Positions 46,432-54,954 are shown, counted from the stretch's first letter. The stretch is DNA of 64,000 nt from Streptomyces sp. NRRL S-337 (GCF_000720175.1 NZ_JOIX01000028.1:18828-82827); one strand, 5' to 3'. The notes: a model not told the origin generated them from the sequence alone. Numbers and translations: made by a program.

Positions 46432-47616
46432 GTGCGGGCACTGACGTGGCACGGCAAGCGGGACGTGCGGATCGACACCGTCCCCGATCCGAAGATCATC
46501 GAACCGACCGATGTCCTGGTCAAGATCACCTCCACCGGCATCTGCGGCTCCGACCTCCACCTCTACGAGGTGCTGGGGCCCTACCTGGAGCCCGGCGACA
46601 TCCTCGGCCACGAGCCGATGGGCCTCGTCGAGGAGGTGGGGCCCGAGGTGACCGCGCTCGCCCCCGGTGACCGGGTGGTGGTGCCCTTCAACGTCTCCTG
46701 CGGCTCCTGCTGGATGTGCGACCGGGGCCTGCACTCGCAGTGCGAGACCACCCAGGTCAGGGAACACGGCATGGGCGCCTCGCTGTTCGGCTACACCAAG
46801 CTCTACGGCCAGGTGCCGGGCGGTCAGGCCGAGTTCCTGCGAGTGCCCTTCGGCAACACCCTCCCCGTCAAGGTCCCGCACGGCCCCCCGGACGAACGGT
46901 TCGTCTACCTCTCCGACGTCCTGCCCACCGCCTGGCAGGCGGTCGCCTACGCGGACCCGCCGCCGGACGCCCACGTCGTGGTCCTCGGCCTGGGCCCGAT
47001 CGGAGACATGGCCGCCCGGATCGCCCTGCACCGCGGAGCCCGGCAGGTGATCGGCGTGGACCTGGTGCCCGAGCGGCTGGCCCGCGCCCGGGAGCGCGGC
47101 GTACACACCCTGAACGTCGACGAGCTCGGCGCGGACCTGGGTGACGAGGTCCGCCGGCTCACCGACGGCCGCGGCGCCGACGCGGTCATCGAGGCCGTCG
47201 GCATGGAGGCCCACGGGGCACCCGTGGCGAAGGCCGCGCAGCAGATGGTCGGGCTGCTCCCGGACCGGCTCGCGGAGAAGCTGATGTCGCGCGCCGGGGT
47301 GGACCGGATGGCGGCCTTCCACGCCGCCGTCGACGTGGTCCGCCGGGGCGGCACGATCTCCGTGGTCGGGGTCTACGGCGGCGCGATGGACCCGCTGCCG
47401 CTGCTCACCATGTTCGACAAGCAGGTGCAGCTGCGGATGGGGCAGGCCAACGTGCGGCGCTGGGTGGACGACATCCTGCCGCTGCTCGACGACGAGGACC
47501 GGCTCGGCGTCGAGGGCTTTGCCACCCACAAGCTGCCGCTGGAGGACGGGCCGCAGGCCTACAAGACCTTCCAGGCCAAGGAAGACGGCATGATCAAGAC
47601 GCTGCTGCAGCCCTGA
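46432..47616 (+). CDS. Zinc-dependent alcohol dehydrogenase (formaldehyde-dehydrogenase-like)
   Basis: 394-residue medium-chain dehydrogenase. Catalytic-zinc residues in GICGSD and GHEP; structural-zinc cysteines in CGSCWMCDRGLHSQCE; Rossmann fold LGLGPIGDMAA (~190). The sequence begins like glutathione-independent formaldehyde dehydrogenases (RALTWHGKRDV). GTG at 46432 gives a better spacing from GGAGG than ATG at 46429 and the family N-terminus. Likely aldehyde/alcohol detoxification. Confidence 0.9.
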   Translation: MRALTWHGKRDVRIDTVPDPKIIEPTDVLVKITSTGICGSDLHLYEVLGPYLEPGDILGHEPMGLVEEVGPEVTALAPGDRVVVPFNVSCGSCWMCDRGLHSQCETTQVREHGMGASLFGYTKLYGQVPGGQAEFLRVPFGNTLPVKVPHGPPDERFVYLSDVLPTAWQAVAYADPPPDAHVVVLGLGPIGDMAARIALHRGARQVIGVDLVPERLARARERGVHTLNVDELGADLGDEVRRLTDGRGADAVIEAVGMEAHGAPVAKAAQQMVGLLPDRLAEKLMSRAGVDRMAAFHAAVDVVRRGGTISVVGVYGGAMDPLPLLTMFDKQVQLRMGQANVRRWVDDILPLLDDEDRLGVEGFATHKLPLEDGPQAYKTFQAKEDGMIKTLLQP

Positions 47617-47752
47617 CCGGCCGGCCGCCCGCCGGCGCCGCGCACCGGGCCGTCGGTCCCCCGGGCGCCGCACTCGGCCGAGCCGTAGAAGGATTCGGAC
47701 GCAAAGTCCTGGCAGAGTGGACGGTGGCACCCGTTCCAGGAGGCGCATCGCC

Positions 47753-48532
47753 ATGCCGGTCACACCGTCCGCCGTCGCCGTACGCGGCACCCCGTGCTGG
47801 GTGAGCCTGACCACCCACGATCTCCGGCGTGCCCAGGACTTCTACTCGCAGGTCCTGGGCTGGACCTTCCGCCCGGGCGGGCTGGGCGAGGAGTTCACCG
47901 TGGCGCTGACCGACGGCCGGCCGATCGCGGGGGTCACCGCGCTGGCCGCGGACTGGCAGGTGTCGGTGGCCTGGACCCCGTACTTCGCGGTCGCGAGTGC
48001 GAACGACGCCGCCGGACGGATCCGCGAGCGCGGCGCCACCATCGCGGTGGGCCCGCTGCGGCTCGGCGCCGGCCGGGTGGTGCTCGCCGCGGACCGGGAC
48101 GGTGCGGTCTTCGGCGTGTGGGAGGGCCACACCCCCGCCTGGGCCATCGGCCGCGGCAGCGCCCCGGTCTACCTGGACCTGCGGACCCGCGACGCCTTCG
48201 ACGCCACGATCTTCTACGCCGAGGTGCTCGACTGGGCCTCCGAGGAGCCCGGCGGGGTCGAGGTCGCGTACGAGCACGGCGAGGTGCTGGTGCGGGACGG
48301 CAGCCAGGTGGTGGCCACGGTGCGCGGCGGTGTCATGGAGGCCGCCCCCGACCCGCACATCCGGCCCCGCTGGCACGTCCAGTTCCCCGTCGAGGACGTC
48401 GAGAAGGTCGCCGCGACCGCCGTCGCGGCCGGCGGCCAGGCCACCCATCTGACCCCGCCGGGCGACCCCGCGGTCGGCCAGGCGCTGATCCGCGACCCCG
48501 ACGGCGGTCTTTTCACGGTCACCACCGGCTGA
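47753..48532 (+). CDS. VOC family (glyoxalase-like) protein, two domains
   Basis: 259-residue tandem VOC protein: each half begins with a beta-strand/FYxxVLGW-type motif (DFYSQVLGW at ~30, IFYAEVLDW at ~157). This is the layout of small-molecule-binding or hydroxylase-like glyoxalase-fold proteins common in Streptomyces. ATG at 47753 follows AGGAGG. Not obviously part of an operon; substrate unknown. Confidence 0.88.
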   Translation: MPVTPSAVAVRGTPCWVSLTTHDLRRAQDFYSQVLGWTFRPGGLGEEFTVALTDGRPIAGVTALAADWQVSVAWTPYFAVASANDAAGRIRERGATIAVGPLRLGAGRVVLAADRDGAVFGVWEGHTPAWAIGRGSAPVYLDLRTRDAFDATIFYAEVLDWASEEPGGVEVAYEHGEVLVRDGSQVVATVRGGVMEAAPDPHIRPRWHVQFPVEDVEKVAATAVAAGGQATHLTPPGDPAVGQALIRDPDGGLFTVTTG

Positions 48533-48670
48533 CTCCCCCTTAGATTTCCCCCTCACGCATACGTCCGGCTTTCGCGGGCAACCGCCTTTTCATCGCCACA
48601 GAACGGCCAACCGTCGTTCGACGGAAAGACCTTCGGCAGATGACCTCTACGACGCACGACAGGCGGGATC

Positions 48671-49027
48671 ATGGCGACCGAGGAAAGCACCGTGGAAAAG
48701 GTGGAAGCGGGCGCGGCAGATGAGGAAAGCCTCGTGCCGACCGAAACGGAAACGGCGCACAGCGGACCGGATCGTATCGCCGCTCCCGCGGCAATGCGCC
48801 TCGCCGCCGGGCAACTTGCCGAGATGCTCAACTGCGCACCCGGCTCGGTGTCCGCGCTGAAGGCCGCCGGTGACGGCTGGCTGGCGGACGTGGAAGTGGT
48901 GGAACTCGAAAGGGTTCCGGACACCGCGAGCGTGATGGCGTCCTACCGCGTCCGCCTCGATGAGCAGGGCCATCTCATGGAATACGCGCGCGTGCGCCGC
49001 TACGGGCGGGGTCAGATCGACCGCTAG
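48671..49027 (+). CDS. gvpO: Gas vesicle protein GvpO
   Basis: 118-residue GvpO, a regulator/accessory protein conserved at the head of actinobacterial gas-vesicle clusters. Acidic N-terminal tail (~1-35) then the GvpO domain ending with [29 protein letters not shown] at 48671 after GGCGGG. A CCGTCGTTCGACGG palindrome lies ~50 nt upstream in the presumed promoter region. First of eight gvp genes. Gas vesicles are rarely seen in streptomycetes, and the proteins may have another role. Confidence 0.92.
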   Translation: MATEESTVEKVEAGAADEESLVPTETETAHSGPDRIAAPAAMRLAAGQLAEMLNCAPGSVSALKAAGDGWLADVEVVELERVPDTASVMASYRVRLDEQGHLMEYARVRRYGRGQIDR

Positions 49028-49104
49028 GGCGGCAAGCCACGCATCCGCAATTCCCCCACACGGCCATGGCCCGCTCCAGTCAACTGGAAGGGACACACAA
49101 GACC

Positions 49105-49548
49105 GTGACTGCAATTCAGCAACAGACGCAGGCCGCACCGGCCGGCGGCAGCGGCTCGGGCACGCTCTACGACGTCCTGGAGCTCATTCTCGACCGCGGG
49201 CTGGTCATCGATGCCTTCATTCGGGTCTCCCTCGTCGGCATCGAAATACTCAAGATCGACGTACGCGTCGTGGTCGCGAGCGTGGACACCTATCTGCGTT
49301 TCGCGGAGGCGTGCAACCGGCTGGATCTCGAATCGGGCCGCAAGGCGCCGGAACAGCTCACCGATCTCGTCGGCCAGGCCACCGAGAGCGGCGCCAAGGG
49401 CAAGTCGAAGGGCGCGCTCGCAGGGGCGGTTGAGGCGGTCGGCGAATCCCTCCGCAAGGGCCACGACGAATCCGAGGAAACCGAGAAGCGTCCGGCGCGC
49501 AAGACGTCGTCGAGCGCCGGACGCCGTACCGCCCGCCGGGAGGACTAA
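49105..49548 (+). CDS. gvpA: Gas vesicle structural protein GvpA
   Basis: 147 residues with the highly conserved GvpA core [18 protein letters not shown]...[26 protein letters not shown] (~20-75), the shell-forming subunit. It has a long charged, Lys/Ser-rich C-terminal tail (~80-147) typical of Streptomyces GvpA. GTG at 49105 matches the family N-terminus (TAIQ) and follows GGAAGGG; the longer ATG at 49066 lacks a site. Confidence 0.93.
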   Translation: MTAIQQQTQAAPAGGSGSGTLYDVLELILDRGLVIDAFIRVSLVGIEILKIDVRVVVASVDTYLRFAEACNRLDLESGRKAPEQLTDLVGQATESGAKGKSKGALAGAVEAVGESLRKGHDESEETEKRPARKTSSSAGRRTARRED

Positions 49549-49551
49549 CCC

Positions 49552-50265
49552 ATGACGACGTACGTCTACGCCATCACCGGCGCCGGCCATCCGCTGCGGC
49601 TGTCCGGCATCGCCGGGGTGGGCAACCCCGCGGCGCCGCTGCGCACCGTGCGGACCAAGGACCTGTGCGCGGTGGTCAGCGACGCCCCGGCGGAGCTGCG
49701 CGCCAAACGCCGGGACGTGGCGGCCCATCAGGGCGTCCAGGAAGCCCTGCTGGCCGACGGCAGCTGTCTGCCGATGCGCTTCGGGCTGGTCGGCCCGGAC
49801 GACGAGCAGGTCGCCGCCGTACTGGAGGAGCAGCACGACACCTATACCCAGCGGCTCGGGGAGCTGGCCGGGTGCCGCGAGTACCACCTCAAGGTGTCGC
49901 GCGACGAGGAGGACCTGCTGCGGGAGATCGTGCGGGACTCCGCCGAGGTGCGGCGGCTCAACGACCGCACCCGGCAGAACTCCGGGGCGTACGACGACAA
50001 ACTGGCGCTCGGCGAGCTGATCTCGAAGGAGGTCCGGGCCCGCCAGGACCGTGCCCGCGCGGACATCCTGGCCCGGCTCGCGCCCGCCGCGGAGCGCATC
50101 GAGGACGGGGAACCCACCAAGCACCACTTCCTCACCACCTCGTTCCTCGTCGCGCGGGCCCGGTCCGCCGTCTTCTCCCAGGCGGTCCACACCGAGGCGG
50201 AACGGCGCGGCGACCACTACACCTTCCGGCTCTACGGCCCGCTGCCGCCGTACAGCTTCGTCTGA
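49552..50265 (+). CDS. gvpF: Gas vesicle protein GvpF
   Basis: 237-residue GvpL/GvpF-family protein (TTYVYAITGAGHPL start; LPMRFGLV; C-terminal YGPLPPYSFV). Minor protein thought to interact with GvpA during nucleation. Only 3 nt after the gvpA stop, so co-translated. Confidence 0.92.
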   Translation: MTTYVYAITGAGHPLRLSGIAGVGNPAAPLRTVRTKDLCAVVSDAPAELRAKRRDVAAHQGVQEALLADGSCLPMRFGLVGPDDEQVAAVLEEQHDTYTQRLGELAGCREYHLKVSRDEEDLLREIVRDSAEVRRLNDRTRQNSGAYDDKLALGELISKEVRARQDRARADILARLAPAAERIEDGEPTKHHFLTTSFLVARARSAVFSQAVHTEAERRGDHYTFRLYGPLPPYSFV

Positions 50266-50321
50266 CCGCGCCCCGGGCCGTGCCCTCGGCGCCGGGAACA
50301 CCGACCGAGCGGGAGGTCCGG

Positions 50322-50576
50322 ATGGGACTGCTCACCCAGCTGCTGACCCTGCCGCTCGCCCCGGTCCGGGGCACGGTCTGGGTCCTCGACCAGGTACTGC
50401 TCACCGCGGAGAACGAGTTCTACGACCCGGAGCCGGTCCATGAGGAACTCGCCGAACTGGAGCGGCAGTTGGTCGACGGCAAGATCGGGCCCGAGGAGTT
50501 CGACGCCCGCGAGGACGAACTGCTGGACCGGCTGGAGTGGCTCCAGGCCCACCGGCGTCAACCACGAGGAGGCTGA
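50322..50576 (+). CDS. gvpG: Gas vesicle protein GvpG
   Basis: 84-residue GvpG: LLTQLLTLPLAPVRGTVWV, then a charged helical half ending in DELLDRLEWL. ATG at 50322 follows CGGGAGGTCC. Accessory assembly protein; between gvpF and gvpJ as in other Streptomyces clusters. Confidence 0.9.
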   Translation: MGLLTQLLTLPLAPVRGTVWVLDQVLLTAENEFYDPEPVHEELAELERQLVDGKIGPEEFDAREDELLDRLEWLQAHRRQPRGG

Positions 50577-50583
50577 ACCACAC

Positions 50584-50988
50584 ATGTCCGACCCGCTGAC
50601 CGGGCCGGGGGGACCCGCCTCGCCCATGAGGGCATCCCCCGCGCCGTCCCCCTACGGCCGGCCGGGGGCCGGGCCCGGCTCCTCCACCAACCTCGCCGAC
50701 ATCCTGGAACGCGTCCTCGACAAGGGCGTGGTCATCGCCGGCGACATCCAGATCAATCTGCTCGACATCGAACTGCTGACCATCAAGCTCCGGTTGCTCG
50801 TCGCCTCCGTCGACAAGGCCAAGGAGATGGGCATCGACTGGTGGGAGCACGATCCCTCGCTCTCCTCCCGGGCCCGCCCGGCCGAAACCCAACCCCTGCC
50901 CGCCGGGCAGGAGCGGGCGGCGGTCGAAGGAGAAGCCGGACGAGAAGCGGGGCGGGAGCAGCGACAGCGAAGGGAGGAGAGTCGGTGA
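50584..50988 (+). CDS. gvpJ: Gas vesicle protein GvpJ (GvpA homologue)
   Basis: 134-residue GvpA-family minor protein. The conserved core LADILERVLDKGVVIAGDIQINLLDIELLTIKLRLLVASVDKA (~37-80) is flanked by Pro-rich N-terminal and Glu/Arg-rich C-terminal tails. WWEHDP after the core is typical of GvpJ. Its stop overlaps the gvpL start (GTGA at 50985-50988). GAGGAGG precedes it at 50566-50572. Confidence 0.9.
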   Translation: MSDPLTGPGGPASPMRASPAPSPYGRPGAGPGSSTNLADILERVLDKGVVIAGDIQINLLDIELLTIKLRLLVASVDKAKEMGIDWWEHDPSLSSRARPAETQPLPAGQERAAVEGEAGREAGREQRQRREESR

Positions 50989-51773
50989 ACGGTCCGTGGC
51001 ACAGCTATGTCTACGCGGTCGGGCGGGCCGGCGGCGCTCTCGACGCGGTGGCCGCCGAGCTGACCGGGCTGCGCGGTGCGCCCCTGCGGACCGTCGCCGT
51101 GGACGGCCTCACCGCTCTGGTGTCCTCCGTCCCGGCCGACGACTTCGGTACGGACGGGCTCACCGAGCGGATGGCGGACCTGACGGAGCTGGAGGCGCTG
51201 GCCCGCACGCACCACGAGGTCGTCGAAGTGGCCCACGCCCGTACCACGGTGTTGCCGATGCGGCTGGCGACGGTCTACCTCGACGACGCCCGGGTGAGCG
51301 CGATGCTGTCCGAACGCGCCCCGGAATTCGGCGAGTTGCTGACCTGTCTCGACGGCCATGCCGAGCTCGGGGTGAAGGTCTACGCGGACCCGGTGCGCGC
51401 CCAGGCCGAAGCCGCCCCCGCCGCGCCGTCGGCCGGCTCGGGCCGCGCCTATCTGCGCCGGCGCCGGGACCAGCGGCGCCTGCGGGACGACGCGTACCGC
51501 GCGGCGGGTGCGGTGGCCGGAGCGGTCCGGGACACGGTGGCCCCGCTGACCCGGGGCGTGGTCGCCCACCGCCCCCAACAGGGCGAACTGGCCGCCGGCC
51601 CCGGCGAGAACATCGCCAACGAGGCGTATCTCGTCCCCCGCACCCGCGTCCGGGAGTTCCACCAGGCGCTGGCCGGTCTGACCGAGAGCGACGCCGGCGT
51701 ACGGGTCGAGATCACCGGCCCGTGGGCGCCGTACTCCTTCGCGACCCGGCCGGCGGAAGGCGGCGCGGCATGA
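50985..51773 (+). CDS. gvpL: Gas vesicle protein GvpL
   Basis: 262-residue GvpL/F-family protein (HSYVYAVGRAGG at the start, LPMRLATVY, GPWAPYSFA at the end). The GTG at 50985 follows GGAGGAG and overlaps the gvpJ stop, so it is coupled. Second member of the family in the cluster. Confidence 0.92.
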   Translation: MNGPWHSYVYAVGRAGGALDAVAAELTGLRGAPLRTVAVDGLTALVSSVPADDFGTDGLTERMADLTELEALARTHHEVVEVAHARTTVLPMRLATVYLDDARVSAMLSERAPEFGELLTCLDGHAELGVKVYADPVRAQAEAAPAAPSAGSGRAYLRRRRDQRRLRDDAYRAAGAVAGAVRDTVAPLTRGVVAHRPQQGELAAGPGENIANEAYLVPRTRVREFHQALAGLTESDAGVRVEITGPWAPYSFATRPAEGGAA

Positions 51774-51803
51774 CGGGCGGCAGCGCGGGGCGGGTGGCAG
51801 CAC

Positions 51804-52289
51804 ATGACGGGCCGTGATGTCGCGGTGCCGCCCGGCGGCTCGTCCGGCCTCGGCGAACCGGCCGGAATCGCCGGCCCGCAGATCGCCCTGATCGACCTCC
51901 TCGACCGGCTCCTCAACGGCGGCGCGGTCCTCACCGGAGACCTGGTGCTGTCCATCGCCGATGTGGACCTGGTCCGGATCAGCCTCCGCGCCGTCATCCA
52001 TTCGATCGTGCAACAGGACGCATCCCCTTGTCAGGAGGCATCCCTTTATGAGGCAGGACTCCACCGGGCCGACGGCGCCCAAGGGCCTCGCCCAGCGGCT
52101 GGAGAGCGACCCGGAGACGGTCGAACGCGATCTGATCAAGCTCGTGCTGACGATCGTCGAGCTGCTGCGGCAACTCATGGAGCGCACCGCGCTCCACCGG
52201 GCGGACCAGGGCGACCTGACGGAGGATCAGGAGGAGCGAGTGGGTATGACGCTGATGATCCTCCACGACCGGATGTCGGAGCTGTGTGA
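51804..52289 (+). pseudogene. gvpS: Gas vesicle protein GvpS, 3' end probably frameshifted
   Basis: The first ~70 residues are a good GvpA-family GvpS core (IALIDLLDRLLNGGAVLTGDLVLSIADVDLVRISLRAVI). After ~residue 68 the frame no longer looks like GvpS: it reads through the gvpK ribosome site and 242 nt into gvpK in another frame, with Arg/Ala-rich shadow composition. The third frame stops at TGA overlapping the gvpK ATG (52048-52051), the normal coupled arrangement in this cluster. A one-base deletion at ~52000-52040, real or a sequencing error, would explain this. Confidence 0.65.
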
Positions 52290-52368
52290 GCGCTACGGCT
52301 TCACGATGGACGACCTCAACCTCGACCTCGGCCCCCTCGGCTCCCTGCTTCCGCAGAACTCGCCCTGA
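52048..52368 (+). CDS. gvpK: Gas vesicle protein GvpK
   Basis: 106-residue GvpK (QRLESDPETVERDLIKLVLTIVELLRQLMERTALHR, then GFTMDDLNLDLGPLG). The ATG at 52048 follows CAGGAGG. Last gene of the gvp cluster; its stop codon lies inside the first copy of a 16-bp tandem repeat. Confidence 0.93.
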   Translation: MRQDSTGPTAPKGLAQRLESDPETVERDLIKLVLTIVELLRQLMERTALHRADQGDLTEDQEERVGMTLMILHDRMSELCERYGFTMDDLNLDLGPLGSLLPQNSP

Positions 52369-52428
52369 ACCGCCACGGCCCTGAACCGCCACGGCCCTGA
52401 ACCGCCACGGCTCTGAGCCGGCACGGAT
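52365..52428. repeat. 16-bp tandem repeat, four copies, at the end of gvpK
   Basis: CTGAACCGCCACGGCC at 52365-52380 and 52381-52396, then CTGAACCGCCACGGCT at 52397-52412 and a degenerate fourth copy at 52413-52428. The gvpK stop is in the first unit. Confidence 0.9.
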
Positions 52429-52440
52429 CCGTTTCCTCAG

Positions 52441-52486
52441 AAGTTCCCACAGACGTTCCCACGAAGTTCCCACAGACATTCCCACG
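52441..52486. repeat. 23-bp tandem repeat, two copies
   Basis: Two 23-bp units beginning AAGTTCCCACAGAC and ending TTCCCACG differ by one base (G/A at unit position 15). Each contains two GTTCCCAC/ATTCCCAC half-units. Confidence 0.9.
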
Positions 52487-52491
52487 AAGTT

Positions 52492-52530
52492 TTCGGTCAC
52501 GAAGTCTTCGGTCACGAGGTCTTCGTTCAC
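52492..52530. repeat. 15-bp tandem repeat, 2.6 copies
   Basis: TTCGGTCACGAAGTC (52492-52506), TTCGGTCACGAGGTC (52507-52521) and a partial TTCGTTCAC (52522-52530), ending just before the ribosome site of the 55-residue hydrophobic protein gene. Confidence 0.85.
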
Positions 52531-52545
52531 CCACAGGAGGAACTC

Positions 52546-52713
52546 ATGGCACCCCTGCTACTCGTCCTGCTGCTCGCGCTGCTGCTGTTCGGCGCCGGCT
52601 TCGCGCTCAAGGCGCTGTGGATCGCCGCCGTCGTCGTGCTGGCCTTCTGGCTGCTCGGCTTCCTGATGCGGTCGACCACCGGTGGCGGCCGCGCCCGCTG
52701 GTACCGCTGGTAG
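52546..52713 (+). CDS. Small hydrophobic membrane protein (55 aa)
   Basis: 55 residues: two hydrophobic segments (~4-18 and ~24-41) and a basic, Gly-rich, Trp/Tyr-ended tail (RARWYRW). CACAGGAGG six bases before the ATG strongly supports translation. Streptomyces encode many very similar small hydrophobic proteins of unknown function, often stress-related. It lies entirely over the 3' end of the SDR on the other strand; that SDR tail shows antisense-like composition, so this is likely the genuine gene here. Confidence 0.8.
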   Translation: MAPLLLVLLLALLLFGAGFALKALWIAAVVVLAFWLLGFLMRSTTGGGRARWYRW

Positions 52714-53592
52714 CCGCCGGGCCGCGGCCGCCCGGGCCAGGTCGTCCGCCCGCCCTCCGGCCCCGATCAGACCGGTGGCCGTGACACCGCTGCGGGCCGC
52801 CATCTCCGGCACCTGGCCGCGGAACAGGCGGGTGACGGCAGCCGGCAGCCCGGCCCGGGCGAGCTGCGCGGCGCGCAGCCAGGGCTGGGCGTAGACGGCC
52901 GGGGCCCGCCGCTCCATCCCGTGGACGATCCGGTCGGCGACCGCCTGGGGCGAATAGATCCGGCCGGCGGGCCACGGCAACCGCAACCGCAGCTCCCGCA
53001 GCACCGCGGCGTCGATCATGTCGGTCTCCGCCCAGCTCAGATAGGCGACACCGACCTCGACGCCGCGGTGCGCCATTTCTGCCCGGATCGCGTGGGCGAA
53101 CGCCTCGACGCCGGACTTGGAGGCGCAGTACGCCGACATCATGGGCGCCGCGGTGATGCTCGCCAGGGAGCCCATCTGCAGGAAGTAGCCGCGGGTGGCG
53201 AGCAGTCCGGGCAGGAAGGCCCGCAGGGTGAGCGAACTGCCGATGAGATTGACCTCGATGACCCGGCGCCAGACGGCGGGGTCGGACTCCAGGAAGGGGC
53301 CGCCGGCCGCCACACCGGCGTTGGCGACCACCACGGAAGGCGGACCGAGGCCGCGCTGCACCCCGTCGGCGACGGCGGCCAGCGCGGCCTCGTCGGTGAC
53401 ATCCGCGAACCAGTACTGCGTCCGCCCCGGGAACGCCTCGGCGAGCCGTTCCAGTCCGTCCTCCTCCAGCCCGACCAGCGCCACCGTCGCGCCGCGGCGG
53501 ACGAGCGCCCGGGTCATGCACTCCCCCAGCCCGCGGGCGGCCCCCGTCACCACCACGACGCGCCCCGCGAGCGACTGCCGCTGACCGGTCAT
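52558..53592 (-). CDS. Short-chain dehydrogenase with antisense 3' extension
   Basis: 344-residue SDR: TGAARGLGECM, VANAGVA, SAYCASK (Tyr/Lys). The enzyme-like part ends near residue ~290; the last ~52 codons lie opposite the 55-residue hydrophobic gene and are Gln/Glu/Arg-rich, ending EQQQREQQDE. I infer the original stop was lost and translation now runs into antisense sequence. GGGAGTGGGG precedes the ATG at 53592. Substrate unknown. Confidence 0.82.
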   Translation of the reverse strand: MTGQRQSLAGRVVVVTGAARGLGECMTRALVRRGATVALVGLEEDGLERLAEAFPGRTQYWFADVTDEAALAAVADGVQRGLGPPSVVVANAGVAAGGPFLESDPAVWRRVIEVNLIGSSLTLRAFLPGLLATRGYFLQMGSLASITAAPMMSAYCASKSGVEAFAHAIRAEMAHRGVEVGVAYLSWAETDMIDAAVLRELRLRLPWPAGRIYSPQAVADRIVHGMERRAPAVYAQPWLRAAQLARAGLPAAVTRLFRGQVPEMAARSGVTATGLIGAGGRADDLARAAAARRLPAVPAGAAATGGRPHQEAEQPEGQHDDGGDPQRLEREAGAEQQQREQQDE

Positions 53593-53681
53593 CTCACGTC
53601 ACCCCACTCCCTCATCACACTCACGAACGGGCAGAAAGGTCAGGCCGGAAACGTCAGGACGGGAACGTCGGAAAAGAAATG

Positions 53682-54608
53682 TCAGGGCAGGGGTGTCCCG
53701 CCGGTGGCATTGACGATCTCGGCGGTGATGTAACTCGCCTGCGGGGAGGCGAGAAAGACATAAGCGGGGGCCATTTCCGCGGGCTGGGCCGGGCGGCCCA
53801 GCGGGGCCTGTTTACCGAACGTCGTGGTGTCCGGAAGCGTCGCCGGAATCAGCGGGGTCCAGACCGGCCCGGGGGCGACCGCGTTGACCCGGATTCCGTC
53901 GGACGCGAGCATCTGCGCCAGCCCCTGCGTGAACGTGACGATGGCCCCCTTCGTCGTCGCGTAGTCGAGCAGATGCGGACTGGGCTTGTAGGCCTGCACC
54001 GACGTGGAATTGATGATGACCCCGCCCGTGGGAATGTGCGGCAGCGCCATCTTGCACAGCCAGAACATGGCGTACAGGTTGGTCCGCATCACTCGGTCGA
54101 ACTGCTCCGTGGTGATGGCCTGGATTCCGTCCGGCTGCGACATCTGATAGGCCGCGTTGTTCACCAGGATGTCGATCCGGCCGAACTCCTTCACCGCGCG
54201 TTCGACGAGCAGCCGGCACTGCTCCTCCTCACGGACGTCGCAGGCCAGCGGCACGGCCGTACGGCCCGCTTCGGTGACGAGCCGGGCGGTCTCCTCGGCC
54301 TCCTTCTCCTCCTCGGGCAGAAAGGTGAACAGCACGTCCGCGCCCTCACGGGCGAATGCCAGCGCGACGGCTCGCCCGATACCGGAATCCCCGCCGGTCA
54401 GCAGCGCCTTGTGCCCTTCCAGGAGTCCCCTTCCCCGATACGATTCCTCGCCGTGGTCGGGGGGCGGGTCCATCGGCCCGGTCCATCCGGGGTGCTCCTG
54501 GTCCTGGTCCGGGAATTCCGGCTGCGGATATGTGGTGACCGGGTTCTCGGCGTTCGCGGGACCCTCGGGGCGTTCCCGGTTCTCCGGTGCGGATTTTCCG
54601 TCTGCCAT
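53682..54608 (-). CDS. SDR oxidoreductase (glucose-1-dehydrogenase/YghA type)
   Basis: 308-residue SDR with an N-terminal hydrophilic extension (PEFPDQDQEHPGWTGPM) of the YghA/general-stress SDR subgroup. TGGDSGIGRA, NNAAYQ and DYATTKGA (Tyr/Lys) are intact. AGGAGGTC precedes ATG 54608. A 19-bp tandem duplication (CGGCTTCTGTACGCGGCC / CGGCTTCGGTACGCGGCC on the coding strand) lies ~35-75 nt upstream in its leader. Homologues are general-stress proteins. Confidence 0.9.
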   Translation of the reverse strand: MADGKSAPENRERPEGPANAENPVTTYPQPEFPDQDQEHPGWTGPMDPPPDHGEESYRGRGLLEGHKALLTGGDSGIGRAVALAFAREGADVLFTFLPEEEKEAEETARLVTEAGRTAVPLACDVREEEQCRLLVERAVKEFGRIDILVNNAAYQMSQPDGIQAITTEQFDRVMRTNLYAMFWLCKMALPHIPTGGVIINSTSVQAYKPSPHLLDYATTKGAIVTFTQGLAQMLASDGIRVNAVAPGPVWTPLIPATLPDTTTFGKQAPLGRPAQPAEMAPAYVFLASPQASYITAEIVNATGGTPLP

Positions 54609-54750
54609 TTCGAGACCTCCTGGTGCACTGCACACGGACGAGTGGGCCGCGTACCGAAGCCGCGGCCGCGTACAGAAGCCGGGTTCCCGACGGGCCCGAG
54701 TTCCACCATGCGACAGCCGGTCTTCTCGCGCAGTGCGAGGCACCGGTCCC

Positions 54751-54775
54751 GTTTCGGCGGTCTTCCTACGGGAAC
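54751..54775 (+). promoter_or_regulatory. Candidate SigB/F-type promoter of the LPFR gene
   Basis: GTTT, 15 nt, GGGAAC, 51 nt upstream of the GTG at 54826. Resembles SigB-family promoters of actinobacteria (GTTT-N14-16-GGGTAT). Pattern match only. Confidence 0.35.
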
Positions 54776-54825
54776 TCGCCCGTGAGAAGAGGGAAACGAA
54801 GAGTGTGAAGAGAAGGAGGCCCCTC

Positions 54826-54954
54826 GTGCTCACCGCGATCGCCGATGTTCTCCGCGCCATCGGTGGCGCCATCGCCACCGTCGTGACGCTTCCCTTCAGG
54901 GCCGTGGCCCGGCTCTTCGGAGGAGCCTCGGACACCGCACACGGGCACCACTGA
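54826..54954 (+). CDS. LPFR-motif small protein (42 aa)
   Basis: 42 residues: amphipathic/hydrophobic helix (TAIADVLRAIGGAIATVVT), the LPFRAVARLFGG motif and a His-rich tail. Matches the Streptomyces 'LPFR motif small protein' family of unknown function. The GTG at 54826 follows AGAAGGAGG. A promoter-like GTTT-N15-GGGAAC lies upstream. Confidence 0.78.
   Translation: MLTAIADVLRAIGGAIATVVTLPFRAVARLFGGASDTAHGHH

Noticed and set aside
40001..46444. A 2147-codon plus-strand open frame
   Set aside because: It runs antisense to the flavin oxidoreductase, hemerythrin and phosphatase genes. Its translation is Arg/Gly/Val/His-rich without domain motifs, a common artefact of high-GC genomes.
52365..52530. 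Repeats considered as a CRISPR array
   Set aside because: Units are directly adjacent without unique spacers and differ between arrays; these are tandem repeats, and no cas genes are present.
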